Shown piece by piece: positions 20,735 to 32,959 of a stretch of 64,000 nucleotides of DNA. The notes beneath the pieces are model-generated. The model had not been told where the DNA came from. It saw only the letters and a program-made list of their open reading frames with translations, and ran no database searches. Position 1 is the stretch's first letter; every line of letters begins with the position of its first letter. A program made the position numbers and the translations under genes. The DNA lies in contig NC_039361.1 in assembly GCF_003573695.1 (NCBI RefSeq), forward strand, positions 91,716,149 to 91,780,148, read 5' to 3'. This DNA is from Papaver somniferum. Lineage: Eukaryota; Streptophyta; Magnoliopsida; Ranunculales; Papaveraceae.

Positions 20735-22628
20735 TGTTGATGGTGGATTTTCAACAAAGGTCAAAACCGTAAAATCATGATACTGCATGTTTCTGACACG
20801 GCTTAAGGAATCCATGTGACGAATCGTGTTTTACGCAGTATGATGCATATGTCGCTCGAAAGGCCTCTCCGGAGCATTCCATACCGGGCATTTCATCATA
20901 GCCTTTATGTAGAATAACGTAATTGGGCGGTTCTCCGTAATATTGAGAGCTTAACGCCTTTAGGATGTTGGTGACACTCATTGTTCCCTGACTACATAGA
21001 GGAATTCGCTTTTACATAGAAGAACGATTGGGCGGTTCTCCGTAAAATTGAGAGCAATAACGCCTTCAGGAGGCCGGTGACACTCACTGTTCCCTGACAA
21101 TGTAGAGTGTCCGTGTATAGACTCAGGCGGTACTCCATACATGAAATGTTGAGAGGGTAAAACGTCTTCGGGACATTGGCAACACTTGCTGATTCACTGA
21201 CTATACGCAAGAGATTAAATTCTACGTCATATTCACCACTGAATTCCTAGAAGATAATCTATCTTATCTTATTTCTCCTATTCCATGGTCAAACTCACTA
21301 CTGGTTCTATGGAATGGTAATAGATAAATGTACTACTCCGATTTCATGATCGAATCCACGACTGATCTCATGAAATGGTAATAGATATTACTCCGATTTC
21401 ATGGTCGAATCCACGACTGATCTCATGAAATTGTAATATCACCACCTATCTTATTACTCCGATTTCATGGTCAAATCTACGATTCCATGAGATGGTAACA
21501 AAATTATCATTTTATTATTCCGAATCCATGGTCAAATCCACAGCTGATTCTATGGATTGATAATAAATGACTACTCACTTTATTGCTCAGTTTTATGAAT
21601 CATTCTCCACTGAATTTCATAAATCAGTTTTAAATACTCAACAACCGGGCATCTGGACCATCATTGAGTAAGCTCCAATAAAATGGTGCAAGTGTGCTCG
21701 ACGATGATGCACGACCGAGCACCCGAATGCACGAACGAGCATTCCAAAATATGGACAAACGAGGAATCCTACACAAAATAGGAGAGAGAAAATAATAACA
21801 TTAAAATAATGTCGGCCATGCCCTAGCCTTGGCCGGTCCCATGCCTCTCCCATTATTTTTCCTTATTTTTGTTATTCTCATGAGCTCATGAAGACTCCTC
21901 CATTCTAACAACTTTCCTTGTTTGAGCAAAACTCATGGTCTCTCCATATTTTCATGGTTTCTCCATATTTTCGTGGTTTCATGAAAAATAATAATACAAA
22001 ACAGGGAAAGGTGTTGCGGGATCGGGTAACTTAGTCGGCCGGCCATACCCTAGCCGTGGCCGGTCCCACACCTTGCAATCCCTGATCTTTCATAAATTCT
22101 TATTTCTCTCATCTTGTGAAACTTCCCTGTTTCAGCAAAAATCATGGTTCCTCCATATTTTCTCAAATATTGCTCAAACCATGAAAAGGCCAAAATTCAG
22201 CATGGTCACATGATCGACTAGGCTACTCAAGAAAATATATTAAAATATTATTATTTTAATATTCACGAAATATTGCTCAAACGGGCATACTTGTTCATTC
22301 GAGCAAAATCGAGAATTTCAGTCAAAAAAGATCAAACTCTTCTGAAAATCCAAGATATTGCTCAAACGCACATCAAAAAATGTTGAAACTCTCAGGACTG
22401 GGACATGGGCATTATGGTGACACGATCATGCTCCCTTGAACGACCAAGGGCAGCTCTAAGGCTTGCAACGTGCCGGTCCCACACATTTTCATAATTTTGA
22501 CCTAATTTGCGCAATTGCTCATATTGGGTCCAAATTCTTTCCAACCAACTTGGAGTTTGCTCGAACGCCTACCAGTTGTCCCACGACCACCAAGGGACGG
22601 TCTCATGCCATCTTGGTCGGTCCCTCGC
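20735..22628 (+). repeat. Ogre-like 3' LTR, left part
   Basis: It starts TGTTGATGG and matches the 5' LTR to about 21998, including both tandem arrays. The segment 21999-22628 (repeated GGCCGGTCCCACACC-like and TTGCTCAAAC motifs) has no counterpart in the 5' LTR, where the rearranged 219-bp duplicate and LARD/LINE pieces follow instead. It ends at the LINE poly-T. A 48-bp deletion relative to the 5' LTR is seen at about 21811. Confidence 0.88.
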
Positions 22629-22902
22629 TTTTTTTTTTTTTTTGCTAAGTCCAATAGTTTATTAAGTAAAAAAACGTAATTATAAGAATTACAAGCAGGA
22701 GGCACAAGGCCCCCCTACCCCCATAAACCAAAAGGGTAAAAATAAATAACTACTCTAAAATCCAAAAAAAAAAACAACTTTAGAATCATAACTAAACAAA
22801 CATAACCAGAGAAAAGAAAAAACAATACTAAACGCCTAATTTTTCTTCACTTTCAATATCGCAAATGATTTTTTCAGGAAACACTCCTCTAAGAGAATGA
22901 GA

Positions 22903-23694
22903 TTAAGTGTTTCCACCTCCCTTAGCTTTCTTCTGTGGAGTCTTCGTTCTTTCTGATTGGTCTTGTGTTTCCTTGACATACTCCTTTCGAAAAGATAAAT
23001 CTTTCAAATACTTTTGTTGAATATCAAATTTTGTGATTGTACAGAAAATCTCATATTCTTCTTTTGTTAACTGGATAGCAGATAACTGGATAGTAGCATT
23101 AGCACTCACCTTGGGCTGTGCTTCCCTATCTATATTTCCAGACCCACTTTTCACTTGCAAGCCCAAGTTAGAGTCCAAGCAAGCTTCAGAGTCCGTGTAA
23201 TTTTCAATTTCCCTTTCACGTACAGAATTATGCATTATGCATTCCGTGTCCTCCTTGGATTCTTGTAAAAACTCCTCATCTTGTAACACTTTATATTTGT
23301 TCGGAGATAAAACTCCAGAACTAGTTAGATTACGTAAGTGAACTCTCTATACGCTTGCTTAGCTCTTTCCATATCTTCCCGCGCCTTGTGAAATCTTGCT
23401 AATCATCTTCCAATTTTTGTGCCAACTCCAAAGGATCACTCTCCTCAGTACTTACAACCTGATGCGTAAGTACCTTCTTTACAAGGTTTTCCGTGGATAG
23501 AACTGGAGTAAAATCATCCAGAGGCGTAGGGGGAATAATGATTTCAGTTTGAGACTGAGAACCTATACTCCCATTAACACCATTCTTTTTGTGTCGCACC
23601 TCCTTCCAATCATTCTTATGATTACTAGCCAAATTTACAACATCCTCCTTACCAGCCTGTTCTTGCAAATTATTACGTACCTTCTGTGAACACC
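22903..23694 (-). pseudogene. LINE ORF1, C-terminal half
   Basis: Two minus-strand frames (23399-23694 and 22903-23289) continue ORF1 after the LARD. The first has a basic NDWKEVRHKKNG block typical of the region after the CCHC knuckle in plant LINE ORF1, then an acidic stretch (PPTPLDDFTP). The second is acidic then ends in a Lys-rich tail (KTPQKKAKGGG) at 22903. Stops and a frame change near 23290-23399 separate them. Together with 31998-32838 the ORF would be about 540 codons. It lacks any counterpart in the 5' Ogre LTR. Confidence 0.65.
23690..23694. other. Target-site duplication CCTTC, left copy (LARD)
   Basis: CCTTC precedes TGTGAACACC at 23695 and is repeated at 31998-32002 after TGTATACA. 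The same target (TGTATACA then CCTTCC) is found at 5271-5284 in the other Ogre LTR. Confidence 0.93.
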
Positions 23695-24190
23695 TTTTTG
23701 TTTGGGTTCACATCCAATTGATTAAAAATACAAAGCAATAGATAACATCAGATGAAACTATAAATCAAGAACAAAATATAAGATGCGGAGAAGTAAAGAG
23801 GTAATAACACAAACGAATTAACGTGGTTCGACAACGGTGTGTCTACATCCACGGGAAAATGAAAGATGGGTTTTATTATTTATGGGTGTTACAAAGTATG
23901 ATGAGTTCTATTACTGATAAAGAGAAGGAAGGAAGGTGTTCCATGATTTAAGAGGAGGAACGAAGGTTCTTCAACCTTCATCTCCTCTTCCCATCAGTCC
24001 ACCGACCCCTCCCTTTTCTCCCTCTTCTCCCTCCTGCTTTATAGGGTAGAGAAACTTGTTTATTACTAAAGTGCCATTAGCTTAGTTTCTAAGCACTCTT
24101 AGAGTTGATCCAGTGTGTGCCGTTGTAGGCTTGTGTCCAGCTTCAGCTCATAATAGTCGTCCACGTGTCAAGGTATTTTTGGTGTATACA
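23695..24190 (-). repeat. LARD 3' LTR (496 bp)
   Basis: Nearly identical to 31492-31997. Contains a minus-strand TATA-like TATAAAG at about 24037-24043 and a perfect CCACGTGTCA E-box/G-box core at about 24160. The pair of LTRs differs at few positions by eye, so the element is not old. Confidence 0.9.
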
Positions 24191-24203
24191 ATTTTCCCCT
24201 TTT
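24191..24203 (-). promoter_or_regulatory. LARD polypurine tract
   Basis: ATTTTCCCCTTTT on the plus strand, i.e. AAAAGGGGAAAAT on the minus strand, abutting the 3' LTR tip TGTATACA. Confidence 0.75.
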
Positions 24204-27200
24204 CTTGAGGATTGATGATGAGCGATCCTCAAGAAAAATCACCCTTGCCATGTTTGTCCATGCTTCCGTTATTTCCTTCAATTGCTCCTTATCATTGGGA
24301 TTGGTGCTGAGTTCTGGGTGAACTATGCTTCGTTTTGCTTTCATCACTGTCATTGGACATATCGCCTTTGTTGCATGGCCTGAGCTATCGTCAGGTTGCT
24401 ATTGTTATCATCGTCGCACTATGCACCATCATCGCTTGTGAGTCTCATTTCGGGTAATCAAATGAGCAACGACATGGGTTAATGATTCCAGCGGGTGGTA
24501 ATAGCTACGTCCATCACTTAGAGGCAGCAGCTTGATCGCAACATCGTAGCAGTCGTGCCTTCATTCTTACAGCAGAATTGGGTTTGCCACAGCAACAACA
24601 ACACAGGTGCGTCTCAACAACATAAGTGGATCTTTATGCATCATATTACGAGAATGAGACGCAACATAAGTGGATCTCAGCATCGTAGCAATATCGCTTT
24701 GTTGGCACATCAGGATTGTTGACAACAGCGACAAAAACTTTGGGCAGCAACATTGCTTTATTCACATAGCAGCTCTGTCATTGGTCAGGAAACATCTCTT
24801 TTGTTGATACGTACCAGTATCTGTTCGTAGCTTCTTGGTCTTGTCTACATCCATCTTTATTGGTTTGCTTTCCTTCCTCCTTACAGCTCCCACAGTTTTC
24901 TTATGTTCGTCTTCATGCTCATGTGGCTATTTGCTTGAGCCAAGGATCATACATGGGCATCGTAGGATTACTCAAATTTATCTGGCACAAAAATGTAAGT
25001 GGACGACATTTCGTAGGAGTTTTTTGTATTATAATAAATAAGCTAAATTCATCGTATGAGCAGTAACAAATTTATTAAGTATTTGTATGGTTTGATCTTG
25101 CCCCTGCATTGTGGGAATCGTAAATCCATTGTCGCAGAGGTAAGATGAGTGTTTGAACCTGTCACCCCGTTTCCCAATCTCGGGCCAGGAGATTACCGAA
25201 CGGTGGGGGTTTGAAAATCTATCGGAGACGTGGTGTAAAACTGAATGTTTTGCAAACACCCGTTCCGCTGATCTATCAAAGGCATGTCATGTTGGGCATC
25301 TCTTTCTTATGGAAGCCTTCCCCCTGGTCGTACACTCATAGACGCTTATGGGGGAGTCCGGAGAGATTGCGTGTGAACGCTTTACCCAGTATGAATATAT
25401 GAGACCGGTGGTGTTTTGAGATTTGTAAAAATGTAGTTTAAAAAAATGTAAGACATGTACCAAGTACGCAAAATGTGTGTTGTGTGCGTGATAATGTATG
25501 CCAGTATAAATAAAATGTAAGGAATGTAAGGAGTATTCAGTATTTTCAAACTCTGTAGTTAGGTGTATGTATGTATGCCCCCTTTTGGTTTCAGAAGTTG
25601 ATTGTTGAAGCTTGTGGAAGCAAAAGTATTTGCTCTTGCAAAATCTTTATTGATACATTGAATGAGGTTTGCCGCATGGCGTGGCTGCTGCTTTTGCTAC
25701 TGGTATGGCCTTTGAAATGAACTGTTTCGTCTTCTCATATCTTATAATTGAATTCCGAGACATTGGTTGTGTATGGAGGTAAGCCATCATCATTGTTGCT
25801 TAGGGAAGGTAATGAATCTTGTCGTTTGATTCTTCGAACTTTGTTGCCCCACTGATCGTGTGTCTCAGCGACATAGCCTCTCTGATACTTTAGCATCGAC
25901 GAATGGTGCTACACTGTAGCCACATATCATTGTAGAAACTATGACCTTGGCTATGTTTTTGGGAGCAATCATTACTTGAACTTGAGCTACTGCAAGTGCT
26001 TTGCATTCATGGGGGTGAGAGCTTCAAACTACTTCACAACCGAACTTTGGCATCCTAGCACAAACGGGAGTTACATCATTGGAGTGGAGAAACGAAAGTG
26101 AAAATCTTTATCTTCGGGTTTGACATCGTCGTTTTCGGGGATCATCGTCCATGCAAGACTTTGGCTCATCGGTCTTTGGAGATCATCCTCACCGGACTCT
26201 ACAATATCTTGAGCTATGCTTTCCTGGGACTCGTCCATTTTGTTCTTGTATCATCTTTAAGCTTGAACTGGACATCAACTTTGGTACTTCAGCTTTGATT
26301 TTTTATTTACTTTGCACCTTCTCCACTGGGCTTTGCACCTTCGTGTTGTACTTCGATCCAGCGGAATCAAACTCTGGGTACTTTGATCATTGACATCGTA
26401 ATTTGCACGTTGGCTGAAGGTGAGCTCTGAGCTTCGGATTACTTGACTATGTCAATAATGTGAGCCGTAGAGTGGTCCTTTCCTCAACAGGTTATCTGTC
26501 GAAGATAAGTCTATTACGGCTTAGACCAAGCAGCGATATTTTTCATGGCTTGGCATCAACGTCGGCCATGCCCCTTCGTGACATCGCTTTGCATGGTCTT
26601 CCGCCATGCATCCTCGTGACATGGCAGAGCTTCTTCGTCGGCCATGCCCCTTCGTGACATGGCAGAGCTTTGAGTCTTTGTAAAAGAATCTTGGTAGTGT
26701 ACTTCTGATACTGCCAATTTTAAACTTGGAGTCTTTGTAAAAGACTGTTGCTTGATCTTTTGTTTAAACTGGACAGTGGTTTTGTGAATCTTTTATCGTA
26801 GGGTTGGAGGAACATATTTTTATCTTCGCTGCCCCTCCGAAGATACTTGGTTGTTGATCGTATACCTGCAAAGAGATGAACGGGAAAAACTTGTCGTAAT
26901 CCCCTCACTTGCACTGCGGAGCTTAGATCTTCGGGTTGCTTGAATCTTCGTAGTTGATCTGGGCGGCGGACAGACCATGCTTCGTCATTGTCGTCCGTAT
27001 GAATTGTGTTGAAAAACATGTAAGAAGTATGTGGAGTGATGGACTGCATCTCCGGATCAACTGGGCTTTGAATCAAGCTCTGCACCATCGTCACCTGTAA
27101 CTTTTCATCCCTATACTCTGGACATCGTGGAAGACTCTGGATGTCATCGGACTTTGGATCTTTGTCTAGTGTTGCATCGTATCAAAACATTGCATCACCT

Positions 27201-30200
27201 TCATTGGATTTGTCCTTCGGGTTATTGATATATCCTTGCAAAATTCGCCAAAGAATAGAAGTATACCAAAAGAACACCGGAGTAACTACTTCGTTGTCAT
27301 ACAATTTATTCGCCAAAAGAATACACATACAATTTACCCCTTTTCTTCTGACTGTGGCGTCAGTTGAAGTTAGAGGGAAAACTGTCTTCGCATTTTCTAC
27401 ATCGTAATTTGTATAATTTTCCAAAGAATAGAAGTTAGATGGAGAACGAAGGCTCTTCAGCCTTCCCTCTTTACCACATAACATCGTCAGCGGCATGTTT
27501 TCCGTAGCAAAGAAATCTCAGCAACTGTTCCTCGTTTTTCTCAGCTTGCATGGACACTCTTTCACGAAATTGCCCCATTCTTGTATCCGCGGAGGGACTT
27601 CGTTTGGGGCCGCAATATCTTTGCAGCAACAACGGTAACATCCAATATCTTCAGGATTGCTTCAACGAATTCTTTGCGGCAAGCACATCACTGTAGTAAC
27701 AGAGACTACAATGATGGATTTCGTCGATCAATTGGTCATCACAACAACCTTGTAGCATCGTGCCTATAGTATGAGCACCAGGTGAGCAATGATAACGAGT
27801 AGCAATCATTGTAGTTGTATGGTTGTTGTAATGGATATTTGGAGCTGCATCATTCATGTCACACCAGTGACATGAAACCATCTTTGGATTAATCAAGGGG
27901 CTTTGTATCTTCGGATTGTTGTGAAGCAGCTTTCTTGAACTTGAGTTGAGCTGCATGTGCTCATCATTTTTGGGCTATGAATCATCGTGGAGAGACTTAG
28001 GATTGTTGTGGGAAGGCTAGAATCTTCCTTGTCATCAGGGTTGTCGTAGTGTGCGGGTTCACTTTGTTCTTTGGTGTGGAGCATCTTCGTTTCTTCATGA
28101 AGTATGGTCGAAGAATAGCGTGTGCATGTCACCGTTGAAGAACCTTCGTTGTTGGTTCCTCGTCAGCAGAGCCTGCATTGGTGGAACCTTCGTCAACTGA
28201 GTCTTCGATGAATAGCATAGCCTTCGTTGTTGGAACCTGAATTGTGGAAGCCTGCATCATCATCGTCTTGGTACGTTGGACCACCATCGTTGGAGTCATT
28301 TTCGTCCTTATCTTCGGACTCTGGTTCATCGTTGCTGGCGTTCTTTGGTGCATCTGCGATCGGCTTCGGGTTTTGGCAAGCATTACCAGCATCGGACTTC
28401 GGATGGTGCTCTGTATCATCGGGGTGGAAGAAGAGTCATCGGGCTTGAGTTGTAAACTGATAGACCTTGGATCGTCGTCACTGCACTTGTACTTGTGTGA
28501 ATTTTGTACTTCTTAGGCATTAACATCACTTTGCACACCGGAATAGAGTTATTATCTGCTTCCTTTGTTGATCGTCCTATCTAAGCTTAGGACTTGGGAC
28601 TGAACTAGACTGCAGCAACCTCGTTCATTACGATCGTGCCAGTCATAGACCTTCTTGAAGTATGCTTCGTAATTAACTCCTCGTGTAGAAAGTAAGTTAA
28701 CCCATCGTCGTCGACATCAGACTTGGCATCTTTCTGCCATCGTCGACATCAGACTAGGCATCGAATTGGCATCTTCATGCCGTCGTCGACGTCATACTAG
28801 GCATCGACTTGGCATCTTTACCATTATCGTCTTGGCATGTTGGTACATCAGAATTGTTGGACATTGTCGGACGTAGAACCAAAGCTAGAATTGAAGCACT
28901 GGCGTGGCGTCTTCCGTTGCTTTGGCAGTATTTAATCCAGCCATGCCATTTATCCACACAAGAATGGGAGAAATCTTGACCTGCGGGATCCTCTTTGGAA
29001 GATTTTTGAGTTAAAACTTCAACTCCTCTTTAATCGTGCCTCGTTATTCTTTTAGCTAGTTGGGTGTGTACATATCATCGTGATAGGATAGGAGCTGCAT
29101 CATTGTTGAGATCGCAGGTACATATCACCGGAGTGGGACTGGATTGCTCCAGCAAGCACTAGCTTAGTGTTTTGGCAAGCACTACCAGCATCGGACTTTG
29201 GCTCATTTGTGCCTGGAAATATAGCCTCCGGTGAGAATTCCCGCAGCATTCTTCGGTAAGAGGCCTGACGTAATAAGAAGTATTGATTAGGTAATATGTT
29301 GAGTCAGACGTCATCTTTTTCGGCATTACTGAACTATATTTCCAGTACTTCTTTGGGAAGCTTCGTGCTTTACTTATTGCAATTAAATTGTGCTTTCATT
29401 CGTCGTATTAATTTGAAATTAAAGCACAAAGTTGAAAAAACAAAGATCGTTGGACCAAAGCATAAGAATCATGTGTCATCTTCGTGCCATCGCTGGACCA
29501 AAGTATAAGAAGTTGAAAACAATGAGATCATTAAAGAGATGCAAGATCAAAGTATTAATACTCTATGCCATCGTAAAAATGGATACTTGGAACTTTCGTG
29601 TAACTCTGTTGCTTTGAGCTTCAGCTTGAACTCTTCGAATTTTTGGTATCGTAGCAAGGCTTCGGCTCATCGTCGACTATAGGTCAGCTGGCTCTTTTAG
29701 AAACCTCGGACTAGGCTAGAGCTATCATAGGAATGAATATCAGTGAGAGAGATATCTTTTTCTCATTTGTAAGGAATATCTTCATGAACTCATGATCTGA
29801 AAGAGATATCTTCATATCTCGATCTCTTATTAATGAACATATGCCTCTATCATCATACAGCTTCACATGGCAGTAGAGATTGGTGCATAGGCGAAGATAC
29901 AAAGATATGTGCTAACGATCATCTTTAGCTAGCCTCTTTGGCTAGCAACAATCATCCTCTTTGGGGCACCCCCACCGGATTTTGAATCATCGTTGTAAAG
30001 CTTTGTCTCATCGTTAGCCTGATTTATGATATACATCAAGGATGTATCATGTTAAAATACATGTCAAAAGAACGACGAGGACATCTTCATGCCATCATCT
30101 ACGTCACACTTGAGTTATACCATGTGAAAATATGTCATTAGCTTCGTATTTTGAAGCTTTTTGTTATCAGCTTCGTGATTTAAAGCTTCATCATTAGCTT

Positions 30201-31469
30201 CGTATTTTGAAGCTTTTGTCACCAGCTTCGTGTTTTGAAGCTTCGTGATTTAAAGCTTCGTGATTAGCTTCGTATTTTGAAGCTTTTGTCACCAGCTTCG
30301 TGTTTTGAAGCTTCGTGATTAGATTCGTATTTTGAAGCTTTTGTCATCAGTCGATGACTACTCATGAAAGTGATGAAGATCCAAGAAGGTAGAGTGACCT
30401 TTTGGCTTCACCATTTCCCCTGCTACGTTGCTTTATGCATTTGTCATCGGTCCTTGGATCCAAGCTTTTTCTGAACTCCATTCTTGTGATGCTGGTGCAA
30501 ACTAGCATTAGGATAAGGTAGTATTTTCTGACAAAAAAAAGACATAAAGCAGAGAAGATAAGGTCATAAAGTAAAATAGATAAGCTAGTATGGCTAGTAA
30601 ACTGGCGTCTGTCATTATTCGACACTTTTTGTGGTCTATAATCAAACAACAAAGAACATAATGATTCACAAATACGATGTTGGGATGAACAACAACATAA
30701 CCATCGGACTTTGGGTTTCCTAGCTTAGAATAATATCTATTACCACAGTCCATTGAGTTATTTTCTCGAACAATGCATATACAAGGTAAGAAATTCATTT
30801 ATTGGAAAACATCCCGAACCTATGAACGGTGATTCGTTGAGTTGTTTTTGCAAGCTCAGTTCAAGGCATGAACTGTGGGAAACAAATTAAGCTACCGATG
30901 GTAAGACATCAGGTTAAAAATCAAAAAGAGTGGCTATGCTCCAACCAAAAAATGAAAACAACGGGGGCTTGACTCGCTTGAGAGAAAGAAAACGTTAAGG
31001 TAAAAATATACTGTGTTAGAGGCTAACATCACCAGCAGAAACAAATCCCAAGATTAGGTAATAATCAAATCTGGACATGGAAGTTCATTGAACCATTTTT
31101 CCAATCGGGTAGAATACGAAGCTAGTTTATTATTAGAAAACAAATCGGAAGAGTATGTATAACATTGCATCTGAATAAACCTCGGCTAGAAGCCCTTTTT
31201 GGATAAAAATGATGAGGAGGTGAAGACCTCTCCTGGGTCTTTTAAAGACTCATGAAAATTTGGCGTTTCATCAAAATATGTAAAATCAATTTCAGAAAGC
31301 TTCATTTTCAAGAATAGTAAATTGAAACTTAATAGAAGTGGGTACCGATTCCGAAAAGCAAAGCCACCATTGAATCATCTTTAAGAACAGTAAATTGAAA
31401 ATTTTATAAAAATGAAAACCAGTTTTAGAAATAAAAACTTGAATGGTGATAGATCTCACACAGGTTCGA
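24204..31469 (-). other. LARD internal region, noncoding, repeat-rich
   Basis: About 7.3 kb without a recognised gene. The plus strand is strikingly rich in CTTCG, CATCG and TCGT words (about 24350-30350), unlike the A/T-rich neighbours. Local repeats: GGCCATGCCCCTTCGTGACAT at about 26565-26660; GCCATCGTCGACATCAGACTAGGCATC at about 28700-28810; and AGCTTCGTNTTTTGAAGCTT at 30140-30350. Short frames on both strands are low-complexity and have no family resemblance. Whether this was once coding on the minus strand (CGAAG/GATGA-rich) cannot be decided by eye. Confidence 0.65.
30140..30350. repeat. Minisatellite of AGCTTCGTxTTTTGAAGCTT units
   Basis: About eight short units alternate AGCTTCGTATTTTGAAGCTT, AGCTTCGTGTTTTGAAGCTT and AGCTTCGTGATTTAAAGCTT with linkers such as TTGTCACC. 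Each unit is near-palindromic (AGCTTC...GAAGCT), so the array can form a row of small hairpins. Confidence 0.85.
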
Positions 31470-31491
31470 CTACATTTTTCTAGCGCCAAAT
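31470..31491 (-). promoter_or_regulatory. LARD primer binding site
   Basis: Minus strand ATTTGGCGCTAGAAAAATG immediately after the 5' LTR. The TTTGGCGC core is a common plant Ty3 primer-site type; the matching tRNA was not determined. Confidence 0.65.
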
Positions 31492-31997
31492 TGTGAACAC
31501 CTTTTTGTTTGGGTTCACATCCAATTGATTAAAAATACAAAGCAATAGATAACATCAGATGAAACTATAAATCAAGAGCAAAATATAAGATGCGGAGAAG
31601 TAAAGAGGTAATAACACAAACGAATTAACGTGGTTCGACAACAGTGTGTCTACATCCACGGGAAAATGAAAGATGAGTTTTATTATTTATGGGTGTTACA
31701 AAGTATGATGAGTTCTATTACTGAGAAAGAGAAGGAAGGAAGGTGTTCCATGATTTAAGAGGAGGAACGAAGGTTCTTCAACCTTCATCTCCTCTTCCCA
31801 TCAGTCCACCGACCCCTCCCTTTTGTCCCTATTCTCCCTCCTGCTTTATAGGGAAGAGAAACTTGTTTATTACTAAAGTGCCATTAGCTTAGTTTCTAAG
31901 CACTCTTAGAATTGATCCAGTGTGTGCCGTTGTAGGCTTGTGTCCAGCTTCAGCTCATAATAGTCGTCCACGTGTCAAGGTATTTTTCGTGTATACA
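31492..31997 (-). repeat. LARD 5' LTR (506 bp)
   Basis: Pairs with 23695-24190. On the minus strand it runs from TGTATACACG to GTTCACA and is followed by the primer site. Upstream on the minus strand is the CCTTC target copy in LINE ORF1. Confidence 0.9.
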
Positions 31998-32838
31998 CCT
32001 TCCATTGTGGTTTTGGAGGAAGCCTTGGCTGTTTTTTAAGCCGTTTCTTTTTCCTACAGTTCCCATCCAAATGACCGATTATACCACAAGTTGAACAAAA
32101 CTTTGGTTGTTTTGGAATTTCAATGGCTTTCCAGAAATCCCTATCTCCAACCTTAACATGAACTGCATCAGTGTTATGTTTTGCAAAATCAATCTCTATA
32201 AGAACAGATGCGAAATGTCCATATTCATGATTTAGAGTTCTTTCATCCACCATCACTGGATTTCCCAGCGATTTACCTATAGCTAGCAAGGTCTTCTCAA
32301 CCCATAGTTCCATCGGCAAGCCTGGAAACCTAACCCAAACTGTTGCACGAGAAGTTGACTGCTTGTCTGCATCAAAACCAGGGTACCATTCAATGATTCG
32401 AAGATGATGTTGATCCACCATCCAACCTTATTCAATGAAAACCCTATTTTTATCCTCTTGAGAGAATAGTTTGATAATGAAAAAACCAAGATTTAGTGGC
32501 ACAAACTGAACTCCTCCCTGCCCTAAATCCCATTGTTGTTCAAGAGAATTTTTGACAGTGTTAAAATTAGTACCTTTGAAATCGATTCGACCAATAAGAC
32601 TGAAACTCCAAATATCACATCCTTCCATGAAATACTCTTGAGGTATTTCAACAGCGGGTTTTCCTTCATTGGTGCTTGGATTTGGCAGCGAACACAAATC
32701 CACCTTGGTATTAACATGTTGTTTTCTCCCTAAAATACGTTCAGAAAAAATTAGGGTTTGTTTACCCTTAACCATTTCTGCATATGAAACTGTTGTAATA
32801 TCGGTATTGGTTGGAACCCAATCATGGTTTTCCCCCAT
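31998..32838 (-). pseudogene. LINE ORF1 N-terminal half (DUF4283 and CCHC), copy 2
   Basis: Minus-strand frame from ATG 32838. Residues about 60-210 form a DUF4283-like domain (YFMEGCDIWSF, VWVRFPGLPMELW). A CCHC knuckle follows at about 32060-32105: CSTCGIIGHLDGNC fits C-x2-C-x4-H-x4-C. A Lys-rich tail follows. A TAA at 32428-32430 interrupts it where copy 1 (5279-6118) has GAA; conversely copy 1 has a TAG where this copy has CAG. So the two copies were damaged independently from an ORF that was open at both sites. The frame ends at the LARD junction. Confidence 0.87.
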
Positions 32839-32959
32839 TATTGATCATCCAAAGATGATCAAAACAAAGGAAAACCGAATGACCGAAGAAAAAAGATAAA
32901 AGTTTTTTTTTCCCTAAACCCAAAAAATCGCCAGTATTAGTTCTAATACGACCTTAATG

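Larger units (their letters stand above)
23695..31997 (-). mobile_element. LARD-like LTR retrotransposon, 8.3 kb, no coding capacity seen
   Basis: Two direct LTRs of about 500 bp (23695-24190 and 31492-31997) enclose 7.3 kb. TSD CCTTC. On the minus strand the element has LTR tips TGTATACACC...GTGTTCACA, a primer site ATTTGGCGCTAGAAA right after the 5' LTR and a polypurine tract AAAAGGGGAAAAT before the 3' LTR, which fixes its orientation. The internal region has no gag or pol match by eye, only short frames. This matches the definition of a large retrotransposon derivative (LARD). The primer site resembles Ty3-type sites. Confidence 0.88.
22629..32940 (-). mobile_element. LINE (ORF1-only) in the Ogre-like 3' LTR, split by LARD
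   Basis: A minus-strand L1-type LINE. The poly-A tail appears as T15 at 22629-22643, followed (reading right) by a 3' untranslated region, the ORF1 C-terminal half (22903-23694), the LARD insertion (23695-31997) and the ORF1 N-terminal half (31998-32838). The right boundary is not exact (about 32900-32960). No ORF2 (endonuclease/RT) is present between ORF1 and the poly-A tail, so this is a non-autonomous or internally deleted LINE. TGGTCGGTCCCTC occurs beside the poly-T and again at about 6434 and 33154, but I could not establish it as a TSD. Confidence 0.8.

Noticed and set aside
22600..22645. TGGTCGGTCCCTC beside the LINE poly-T as a LINE TSD
   Set aside because: A similar string at 6434/33154 lies about 200 bases beyond the likely LINE 5' end, and GGTCGG/GGTCCC words recur throughout this LTR.
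24160..24190. Possible G-box promoter for a host gene (CCACGTGTCA)
   Set aside because: Part of the LARD LTR and present in every copy; no host gene follows.
27651..28419. Minus-strand ORFs of 79-101 codons in LARD, Thr/Met/Ser-rich
   Set aside because: Low-complexity translations of CATCG/CTTCG-rich DNA; no conserved start, motif or partner copy.
30140..30350. CRISPR-like array
   Set aside because: Units are contiguous near-palindromes without unique spacers, in a plant retrotransposon.
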